From positions 1 through 11,585 of the forward strand of contig CAMNAT010000031.1 of the NCBI GenBank assembly GCA_946531785.1: a DNA stretch of 11,585 nucleotides. Reading direction: 5' to 3'. The position numbers and the translations under genes were made by a program. Of this stretch, positions 5,837 to 11,585 are shown piece after piece (position 1 is the first letter of the stretch; each line of letters begins with the position of its first letter). A model generated the notes under the pieces. It was given only the letters and a program-made list of their open reading frames with translations, had not been told where the DNA came from and did no database searches. Source of the stretch: an uncultured Oscillospiraceae bacterium (GTDB taxonomy: Bacteria; Bacillota; Clostridia; UBA1381).

Positions 5837-6850
5837 TTATTTCTGTGCCGTCGGAGCCTCTACGATCATATCCTCTGTAAACGCGTCTACAGCTGACTGA
5901 TTTATGCTGTATTTGATACCCTTTTCATCGCACTTTTTGTTGAGAAGCTCATCAAGCTTCTTGTCTGTGATGTCGGATATTACACTCTGTCTGTTATCTT
6001 CAAGCCACTTGTTGAAGTTCTCATCCTTGTCATCGAGTGACAATCTCTGTATAACATGATAACCATATGATGTTTCACAAATACCGAATTCACCCGGCTG
6101 GAGCGATTTAACGCAATCCTCGAACTCCTTCATCATAGTACCGTCTGTGAACACATAGCCGTCAGGGTTTGAAGCCATACCCGGATCCGAGTTATACTTC
6201 GCAATAAGCTCATCGAAGTTCTCGCCGCCCTTTGCACGGTCTAAGAGCGCCTTTGCAAGATCCTCGCCCTTTCTGCCCTGCTCATCCTCTGTTGCGGGTC
6301 CGGGGGTAGCATCTGCAGCCGCCTCGCCATCAGTTGCATTCGCATCTTCCTTGCTTATAAGGATATGCTTTGCGCGGAGATAGTTATTCTCCATATAATC
6401 TACGATCTCGCCCTCTTCAGGCTCCTTGATCTCAGCTGAATACTGCTCCTGAAGCTTGCTCTGATATGCGCTTGCAGTAAAGAGTGTTGTCAAAAAGTCC
6501 ATGCTTGAGCCGACCTTTGCAAGATACTCCTTGTATGCCGAAAGTCCGCCTGCCTGCTGTGCGCGCTGTGCTTTTGACTGTGTGATGCCGTCGATATCCT
6601 CCTGTGTAAGCTCTACGCCTTCGGCCTTAGCAAGCTCTCCATATTTAAGAGTCTGTGACATAAGCTCAACATACTGCTTCTTGGAAGCATCAAAGCCATC
6701 TCCCTTTGTAAGGAACAGTGATATGTCATTCATAGTAACGCTGACATTACCGACTGTGACCGCAGCCGCACCCGCCTTTGTCTTACCGCAGCCTGCGGTC
6801 ACAAGCATCACGCCTGCAGTTATCATTGCAAATATTCCTGTCTTTTTCAT
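5837..6850 (-). CDS. Parvulin-type peptidyl-prolyl isomerase lipoprotein (PrsA/SurA-like foldase)
   Basis: This 337-residue exported chaperone/isomerase probably helps secreted proteins fold outside the membrane. Residues 1-20 form a signal peptide with lipobox VTAGC, so Cys21 should carry the lipid. A helical N-terminal chaperone-like part (about 30-150) leads to the rotamase domain (about 158-270), opening with LRAKHILIS and closing with FGICETSYGYHVIQRL. Inside it, after the first strand, is a low-complexity acidic/Ala-rich stretch (about 168-197) absent from compact parvulins and probably a surface loop. A helical tail (about 275-337) ends the protein. The ATG at 6850 has a purine-rich GGAAGGAAG site upstream. 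It has its own promoter and a strong terminator, so it is mainly monocistronic. Because prsA is normally a wider family label, no symbol is given. Confidence 0.88.
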   Translation of the reverse strand: MKKTGIFAMITAGVMLVTAGCGKTKAGAAAVTVGNVSVTMNDISLFLTKGDGFDASKKQYVELMSQTLKYGELAKAEGVELTQEDIDGITQSKAQRAQQAGGLSAYKEYLAKVGSSMDFLTTLFTASAYQSKLQEQYSAEIKEPEEGEIVDYMENNYLRAKHILISKEDANATDGEAAADATPGPATEDEQGRKGEDLAKALLDRAKGGENFDELIAKYNSDPGMASNPDGYVFTDGTMMKEFEDCVKSLQPGEFGICETSYGYHVIQRLSLDDKDENFNKWLEDNRQSVISDITDKKLDELLNKKCDEKGIKYSINQSAVDAFTEDMIVEAPTAQK

Positions 6851-6872
6851 TATCTTATCTTCCTTCCTTGTT

Positions 6873-6886
6873 TGAATTTAAATTCA
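6873..6886. repeat. 14-bp perfect palindrome at the parvulin transcription start
   Basis: TGAATTTAAATTCA is a perfect palindrome that lies directly over the predicted start (about 6885) and the early leader of the parvulin gene. This is a typical place for a repressor site. The low GC content makes a chance palindrome possible. Confidence 0.35.
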
Positions 6887-6891
6887 GATAC

Positions 6892-6920
6892 ATTATACAC
6901 TCTTTTTTTCCGTTTTGCAA
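6892..6920 (-). promoter_or_regulatory. SigA-type promoter of the parvulin gene with UP-like AT tract
   Basis: On the minus strand the -35 TTGCAA (6920-6915) and perfect -10 TATAAT (6897-6892) are 17 bp apart. These hexamers are identical to those of the gyrA promoter. The 38 bp directly upstream of the -35 (6921-6958) are almost entirely A/T, like an UP element. The predicted start is near 6885, about 35 nt before the ATG. Confidence 0.78.
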
Positions 6921-6967
6921 TATATTTATTAAAATTTATAAATTATTAATAATTATATCCCATGTTT

Positions 6968-8416
6968 TCAGTTTACAAGCGACTGTATTGCACCGCGGAT
7001 ATCCGCATTAGTCGAACCCGGATAGCTGATAACGATTATATCGTCAAATCCGCCGACAACATTGCTCAGGTTCCTCAGCTTCATCGTGTTATTGTGATTT
7101 GCGAACCCATTCCAGTATCGCGGATCTATAACATACAGCTCGGTGTAATAGTCAACGAGCCACGTCGCAAACGCGTCACCGTATGACTCCTTGATAACAA
7201 CAGCCTTCTTGCCGCTCGGCGCGTTTGAGACATACTTCGTCACCGGCTGATCTCCCCGGATAAATGTGCTGTATGTGTTGTCGTTGAGGTTGATGACCTC
7301 ACTCTTGCCGGTCCGCTCTTTAAGCTCCTGATCTGAATATATATCGCCCGTGTACTGCACCCTCGGCATAAACCTCTCCATGAGCTCGGGGCTGTTTGTA
7401 AGCTGTGCCTCCGCCGGAGTGCCCTTGACAAAGTTCTTCCACGATCCGACAAAATTCTCTATGTTATTCGTCTGGAAATCATCAAGCGAAGGTATATCCT
7501 CACCCATCGCTTCAAGAAGAGCGCAATATACATAGAACGCGCCGCGCTGTGTCCAGTGGTGATCGGTATTGAAGTAAAGCTTCTCGCCCGCATGCTCCCA
7601 GAGAGCCTTCACGGAATTTACAGGCATTACGCTCCTGTCAAGATTCTGATATATCTTTCTGATACCGTTGGTCTGGTTTGTATATATCTGACGCGGGCCG
7701 TAAAACTCGCTCATCGTCGGGATAGCTATATCATAGACCTTTGACTCAGGGAAAGCGGCGGCAATAGAGTTTATCACCTGTGCATAACCCACACATGCCG
7801 CATCCGGATAATAAAGCTGCTCCATCGCAACATTGCCGTTGATCACATACACATTATTATATTCCGAAACATTCCCCGACAGCCTGTATGTATCATCGGG
7901 ATCCGGTGTGTTTTCAAGACAATCTCTCGTCGGGATCTTAAACGCTTTCAGATCACCCTCAATCGTCATCTTTTCCTTGTTCTCATCCAGGAAAAAGTTC
8001 ACCATATCTGCCGGCATATACATAACTTTTTTGCGTGAGAAGGTCGTGTTGGCAAACTGCATAGGCTCTCCCAGATGAGAAACGAGCACATTGTCAAGAT
8101 ATACATAGGATATTCCGTCCTTGTTTTTGAGCGCGAGCGCGTTCTGCTCATTGTTCCAGCTCACCTCATAATCACAGTTTGCAAGGATGTCAGCGCCCGG
8201 CACATACTGGATCCCGTCGCAGACAAGCGGCTCGGCTGAAAGCTCATACTGCTCATCGTCTATATGATACACCGTTGTACCGCCGGTTATTTTTATTGTC
8301 TTTACTCTTCCTGTAAACAGCAGTATAATACAGAACACGATTCCCGCAACCGCTGCTGCACATAATATAAGCCATGCGATCGCTCTCTCATTGCTTCTGT
8401 GCTTTTTGCTTTTCAT
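6968..8416 (-). CDS. Membrane-anchored DHHW/AlgX-like (SGNH-type) protein with copper-amine-oxidase-like N-terminal module
   Basis: This 482-residue protein is predicted to sit on the outer face of the membrane. A basic start (1-12) and one transmembrane helix (about 13-34) act as an anchor. Residues about 45-155 hold repeats such as DGIQYVPGADIL..YEVSWNNEQNALAL and MYMPADMVNFFL..MTIEG, resembling the copper amine oxidase N-terminal-like (stalk) domain. The rest resembles the DHHW/AlgX family: IAIPTMSEFYG (230-240), the signature TDHHWTQRGAF (284-294, with Asp285-His286-His287-Trp288), and VVIKESYGDAF (407-416), where Ser411 is a candidate nucleophile. Relatives act in polysaccharide O-acetylation, usually next to an MBOAT acyltransferase, but none is seen here. 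The ribosome binding site is poor (a G5 run about 17 nt upstream), and the gap from the preceding gene is 20 nt, so expression may be low or coupled. The enzymatic role is inferred. Confidence 0.8.
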   Translation of the reverse strand: MKSKKHRSNERAIAWLILCAAAVAGIVFCIILLFTGRVKTIKITGGTTVYHIDDEQYELSAEPLVCDGIQYVPGADILANCDYEVSWNNEQNALALKNKDGISYVYLDNVLVSHLGEPMQFANTTFSRKKVMYMPADMVNFFLDENKEKMTIEGDLKAFKIPTRDCLENTPDPDDTYRLSGNVSEYNNVYVINGNVAMEQLYYPDAACVGYAQVINSIAAAFPESKVYDIAIPTMSEFYGPRQIYTNQTNGIRKIYQNLDRSVMPVNSVKALWEHAGEKLYFNTDHHWTQRGAFYVYCALLEAMGEDIPSLDDFQTNNIENFVGSWKNFVKGTPAEAQLTNSPELMERFMPRVQYTGDIYSDQELKERTGKSEVINLNDNTYSTFIRGDQPVTKYVSNAPSGKKAVVIKESYGDAFATWLVDYYTELYVIDPRYWNGFANHNNTMKLRNLSNVVGGFDDIIVISYPGSTNADIRGAIQSLVN

Positions 8417-8436
8417 ATTTAAACCAAACCCCCGTA

Positions 8437-9390
8437 TTAAAGTATATCGACTCTTGAGCGCGTCTCGCCGCGCATATACGCCTCGATATTAAGCGCGATC
8501 TCTTCCATGCACCGCACACGAGCCTCATATGCGCCCCATGCCATATGAGGTGTGAATATCACATTCGGATCATTTAAAAGTGCCTGATACGGACTGTCAA
8601 GAGCCATAGGCTCTGTACTGAACACATCTATACCAAGCCCGCCGAGTCTGCCCGAAACCATCGCATCGGCAAGCGCCGCTTCATCTACGACCGCTCCGCG
8701 CGCGGCATTAATAACTATTGCCGAGCTTTTCATACACCCGATCATATCGCGGCTTATTATCCCATGTGTCGCCTCAGTAAGCGGAAGGTGTACAGATATT
8801 ATATCAGAGCTTTTGCACAGCTCTCTAAGCGCCACACAATTGTATGCGTCATCCGGCGTGCGCTTATACGCAAGCACACGGCATCTGAAGGCTTGTGCTA
8901 TCTCCGCGACCTTTTTTCCTATCGCGCCAAGACCGACTATCCCCCATGTCATACCTCTAAGCTCATGGAAAACAGGCTCCAGCCTGTTATGTATGCCGCT
9001 TGCGGTATAGCTGCCGTCCTTGCAGTAATCGTCATAAACACGCAGATGATTCACAAGTGACAGCGCCATTGCCGTAGTAAGCTGCGCAACACTGTCGGTA
9101 GAATACCCCTTTACATTGCAAACGCCTATCCCATGCTCGCGGCAATAGTCAAGATCAATATTGTCATATCCCGTCGCAGTTACGCATATAAGCTTTAAAT
9201 GCCCGGCAGCGGGAAGATTTCCCGCGCCGAGCTTTACCTTGTTCAATATTACCACATCACGATCGGCAATGCGTTCTTCGACCTCATCCGGAGCAGTCTT
9301 CTGATATATCGCTATATCCCCCAGTCCGTCAAACATCCCGAACTCTATATCATCACCGAGCGTTGCCGCGTCAAGTATTGCTATCTTCAT
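8437..9390 (-). CDS. D-isomer-specific 2-hydroxyacid dehydrogenase (hydroxypyruvate/glyoxylate reductase-like)
   Basis: This 317-residue cytoplasmic enzyme reduces a 2-keto acid to a D-2-hydroxy acid with NAD(P)H. The substrate-binding part (1-95 and 285-317) surrounds a Rossmann domain with GLGAIG (153-158). The catalytic triad is complete: Arg231 in NAARGAVVDE, Glu260 in DVFSTEP and His282 in TPHMAW. The NVKGYSTDSVAQ stretch and HELRGMTWGIVGLGAIG resemble glycerate dehydrogenase/hydroxypyruvate reductases. After the second Rossmann strand the sequence is AYKRTP, with no acidic residue to select NAD, so NADPH may be used. The ATG at 9390 is chosen because it overlaps the thioesterase stop as ATGA (4-nt overlap); the GTG at 9414 would lie further inside that gene with no ribosome binding site. 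Its place in the pyk operon suggests a pyruvate-, hydroxypyruvate- or glyoxylate-related substrate, but which one is not visible. Confidence 0.9.
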   Translation of the reverse strand: MKIAILDAATLGDDIEFGMFDGLGDIAIYQKTAPDEVEERIADRDVVILNKVKLGAGNLPAAGHLKLICVTATGYDNIDLDYCREHGIGVCNVKGYSTDSVAQLTTAMALSLVNHLRVYDDYCKDGSYTASGIHNRLEPVFHELRGMTWGIVGLGAIGKKVAEIAQAFRCRVLAYKRTPDDAYNCVALRELCKSSDIISVHLPLTEATHGIISRDMIGCMKSSAIVINAARGAVVDEAALADAMVSGRLGGLGIDVFSTEPMALDSPYQALLNDPNVIFTPHMAWGAYEARVRCMEEIALNIEAYMRGETRSRVDIL

Positions 9391-9803
9391 ACCAGATCCG
9401 ATATCGCTTTCCACATATCCGGATATGTCTTTTTCAGATTTATCGGACGGAACTCTGCGTTGATGAAACCATGCTTCGTTTTGCCCTCAGACATCTTTGT
9501 CATATCAGGCAGCCGATACACCTCATATTCAAATTCTATCCGTGCCACAGTAAGCTTTGAAACGCGGCAGGTGACGAGCACCTCATCCTCATATCGCAGC
9601 CCGTAGTGGTATTTGCACTGTGTTTCGGTAAGCGGCAGAAGAACTCCCTGCCGCTCCATCTCCGAATATGTATAACCCGATTTTTTTACCCAATCCGTGC
9701 GCGCGACCTCAAACCACGGGTAATACCGCGAATGATGCACGATGCCCATCATGTCCGTTTCGGCATAGCGCACGGTGAGTCTTGTTTCACTTTTATAGCT
9801 CAT
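9387..9803 (-). CDS. Acyl-CoA thioesterase, YbgC/4HBT hot-dog family
   Basis: This is a single hot-dog-fold protein of 138 residues, the usual length for the family, which hydrolyses acyl-CoA thioesters in the cytoplasm. The signature RYAETDMMGIVHHSRYYPWF (12-31) includes the conserved Asp17 and the His pair 23/24, matching the D-x-x-G-x-V-(Y/H)-H pattern of YbgC-like thioesterases. Further family-like strands are VLLPLTETQCKYHYGLRYED (54-73) and RIEFEYEVYR (88-97). The start at 9803 is chosen because it lies 1 nt after the pyk stop; a longer TTG-initiated form would overlap pyk by more than 50 nt. No clear Shine-Dalgarno is present, so it is probably translated by coupling from pyk. Its 3' end overlaps the dehydrogenase start by 4 nt. 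The substrate chain length is unknown. Confidence 0.9.
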   Translation of the reverse strand: MSYKSETRLTVRYAETDMMGIVHHSRYYPWFEVARTDWVKKSGYTYSEMERQGVLLPLTETQCKYHYGLRYEDEVLVTCRVSKLTVARIEFEYEVYRLPDMTKMSEGKTKHGFINAEFRPINLKKTYPDMWKAISDLV

Positions 9804-9804
9804 A

Positions 9805-11565
9805 TCAATTGAATTCTGCCGATTTATGTCCGGCGTATACCATACCATTTGAGCCGTCAACAGTTATGGATGTCCCTGTCTTTAATATCTTTGTAGCACC
9901 CGCAGCACCGATTATAACAGGTATATCAAGAGCCATCGCAAGGATATTGAGATCATCCGTGTGATCTGACTCCTCCGTTATGATGCCCGATGCTGTCTTG
10001 AGTATCGGTATCATATCATTTGTCAGTCTGTCGAGTACTACTATATCGCCCTCGCCATATCGCGCCTCAAGCTCGCGCTTACCATGCGCAACGCACGCCG
10101 TACCGGTCGAATGGAGATCGACAAGACCCTTACCCTTTACAAGGATATGTCCTACCAGATGCACCTTCATGAGGTTTGTAGTACCTGCAACACCTAACGG
10201 CATACCGCCGGTAATGACTACAAGATCACCGTTCTGCACGAGATTCATCGCCTCAGCATCATCAACGGAGCTGTCAAAAAGGTCATCGGAATTTGCAGCC
10301 ATGCTTGCCGCAACAGGGATAACACCCCACGACATATTGAGCTGCCGTCTTGCCTTTTCACTCAACGTCGGAGCGATTATCGGACAGTTCGGACGGAATC
10401 GCGATATCTGACGCGCAGTGCCGCCTGAATATGTAAGCGCGATTATAGCCGCCGCGCCGAGATCGTGAGCGGTCGTACATGTTGCGTGTGAGATCGCGTT
10501 CGTTACATCGAAGCCGCTTGTAAATTCCATCCTCTTGAGCCTTGCGACATAGTCTATCTCATGCTCTGTTCTTTCCGCGATGGATGCCATTGTCTTTACC
10601 GCCTCTACAGGGTACTTGCCCATAGCCGTCTCGCCTGAGAGCATTATTGCCGATGTTCCGTCATAAATAGCGTTTGCAACATCAGATACCTCAGCTCTTG
10701 TCGGACGCGGATTGCGTATCATCGAATCAAGCATCTGTGTTGCGGTGATAACACGCTTGCCGGCTCTGTAGGTCTTTTTTATGAGCATCTTCTGGATTAC
10801 CGGAAGATCCTGCATATCTATCTCAACACCCATGTCGCCGCGGGCTACCATGATACCGTCAACGATATTCAATATCTCATCGATATTCTTAACGCCCTGC
10901 GCGTTCTCGATCTTTGCTATTATATTTATATCGCGTCCGCCATTGCGCTCCAGCCACTGCTTTATCTCAAGCGCGTCTGATGCTGTGCGGCAGAAGGATG
11001 CCGCGATAAAATCAAAATCCTGCTCTATTCCGAAAAGGATATCCGAGCGGTCCTTTTCGCTCATATACGGCATAGAAAGCTCCACATTGGGAACATTTAC
11101 GCCCTTCCTGTCGGAGATAGTTCCGCCGTTCTTTACTACACATACTATCTTATCGTTCTTTATGGATGTGACATTGAGTTCGATCAATCCGTCATCTATG
11201 AGTATCCTCGATCCTACCGACACATCCTTTGTGAGATCAGGATAAGTGATGGATACCATTGTCTCATCACCCTCAACATCACTTGTGCAGAGAGTGAAGG
11301 TCTGATCCTCTTTGAGAGTAACTTTGCCGTCCTTGAATGTTTTCAGGCGTATCTCGGGTCCCTTTGTATCAAGCAGGATGGCAACAGGCAGATTCAGTTC
11401 CTCGCGCACCTTCTTGATCTTATCGACCATGATCTTTGCCGCTTCATGCGTACCGTGTGAAAAGTTGATACGCGCAACATCCATGCCCGCCAGCATCAGC
11501 TCGCGCAATACCGACTCGTCATCCGTTGCCGGACCTACAGTACATACGATCTTTGTTTTTCTCAT
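9805..11565 (-). CDS. pyk: Pyruvate kinase with extra C-terminal PEP-utiliser-like domain
   Basis: This enzyme converts phosphoenolpyruvate and ADP to pyruvate and ATP at the end of glycolysis. Its 586 residues match the long Bacillus-type form. The catalytic barrel carries ARINFSHG (31-38), DTKGPEIR (66-73), IIAKIENAQG (215-224), MVARGDMGVE (239-248) and TATQMLDSM (274-282). Glu71 in GPE corresponds to muscle Glu117, the marker of K+-dependent enzymes. The B domain is about 75-165, and the allosteric C domain (about 350-470) includes TYSGGTARQISRFRP. The extra domain (about 485-580) has GIITEESDHTDDLN, where the usual TSH of PEP-utiliser domains reads TDD. The ATG at 11565 is chosen because GGAGG lies 8 nt upstream; the in-frame GTG at 11574 overlaps that ribosome binding site. 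First gene of its operon in view; its promoter is outside the window. Confidence 0.97.
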   Translation of the reverse strand: MRKTKIVCTVGPATDDESVLRELMLAGMDVARINFSHGTHEAAKIMVDKIKKVREELNLPVAILLDTKGPEIRLKTFKDGKVTLKEDQTFTLCTSDVEGDETMVSITYPDLTKDVSVGSRILIDDGLIELNVTSIKNDKIVCVVKNGGTISDRKGVNVPNVELSMPYMSEKDRSDILFGIEQDFDFIAASFCRTASDALEIKQWLERNGGRDINIIAKIENAQGVKNIDEILNIVDGIMVARGDMGVEIDMQDLPVIQKMLIKKTYRAGKRVITATQMLDSMIRNPRPTRAEVSDVANAIYDGTSAIMLSGETAMGKYPVEAVKTMASIAERTEHEIDYVARLKRMEFTSGFDVTNAISHATCTTAHDLGAAAIIALTYSGGTARQISRFRPNCPIIAPTLSEKARRQLNMSWGVIPVAASMAANSDDLFDSSVDDAEAMNLVQNGDLVVITGGMPLGVAGTTNLMKVHLVGHILVKGKGLVDLHSTGTACVAHGKRELEARYGEGDIVVLDRLTNDMIPILKTASGIITEESDHTDDLNILAMALDIPVIIGAAGATKILKTGTSITVDGSNGMVYAGHKSAEFN

Positions 11566-11573
11566 TCTCCGCA

Positions 11574-11578
11574 CCTCC
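11574..11578 (-). promoter_or_regulatory. Ribosome binding site of pyk (decides the start)
   Basis: GGAGG on the minus strand lies 8 nt before the ATG at 11565. The in-frame GTG at 11574-11572 shares its first base with this site and so cannot be the initiation codon it serves. Confidence 0.85.
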
Positions 11579-11585
11579 GTATATT

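Noticed and set aside
6921..6958. A terminator for the pyk-DHHW operon in the AT-rich gap
   Set aside because: The short palindromes here contain only A and T, so no stable hairpin is expected. Transcription may read through into the parvulin gene, or the tract may serve as an UP element.
1..11585. CRISPR repeats, insertion sequences, tRNA/rRNA genes, or a phage or defence island
   Set aside because: No direct repeat arrays, terminal inverted repeats with a transposase, cloverleaf sequences or defence-type domains were seen. All long coding regions are housekeeping or common accessory families with similar base composition.

Overview
The window looks like chromosomal core sequence from a low-to-mid GC Gram-positive anaerobe, most likely class Clostridia (Ruminococcus/Oscillospiraceae-like). 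This is inferred from strong AGGAGG-type ribosome binding sites, Bacillota-type promoters with 17-bp spacers, an LplB-type sugar transporter permease, a pyruvate kinase with the extra C-terminal domain, and a DHHW protein. No rRNA, tRNA, CRISPR array, insertion sequence or prophage signal was seen.

Layout. (1) 1-341, minus: the N-terminal part of a carbohydrate ABC transporter permease that runs off the window edge. (2) 342-568: a divergent control region with a strong promoter on each strand and a possible CcpA/LacI-type operator. (3) 569-1168, plus: a YihX-like HAD sugar-phosphate phosphatase, the only plus-strand gene. (4) 1149-1188: a bidirectional terminator shared with the convergent minus-strand operon. 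(5) 5641 down to 1195, minus: gyrA, a lipoprotein cyclophilin, a cytoplasmic cyclophilin and a zinc-type macrodomain ADP-ribosyl hydrolase, with gaps of 1, 1 and 5 nt, behind one good promoter upstream of gyrA. (6) 6850-5837, minus: a PrsA-like parvulin lipoprotein with its own promoter and a strong terminator. (7) 11565 down to 6968, minus: pyk, a YbgC-like thioesterase, a D-2-hydroxyacid dehydrogenase and a membrane-anchored DHHW/AlgX-like protein. Spacing is 1 nt, a 4-nt overlap and 20 nt, which indicates one transcription unit whose promoter lies beyond the right edge.

How the genes fit together. Three peptidyl-prolyl isomerases of two unrelated folds flank or follow gyrA. Two of them are lipoproteins, so this block probably couples an exported-protein folding set to a housekeeping gyrase transcript. 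The macrodomain protein carries the Cys/His pattern of zinc-dependent macrodomains but has no SirTM or lipoyl-carrier partner in view. The pyk operon joins the end of glycolysis to acyl-CoA and 2-hydroxyacid chemistry and, less obviously, to a surface protein probably linked to the envelope or exopolysaccharide.

Most of the window is ordinary housekeeping sequence and I see no clear new defence or mobile system. The points most worth a second look are the orphan Zn-macrodomain in a gyrA/cyclophilin operon, the DHHW protein with an apparent copper-amine-oxidase-like N-terminal module, the natural Ala at the quinolone-determining position of GyrA, and the altered TSH motif in the pyruvate kinase C-terminal domain. 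For several genes I moved the start to the internal ATG that has a proper ribosome binding site or couples to the upstream stop.
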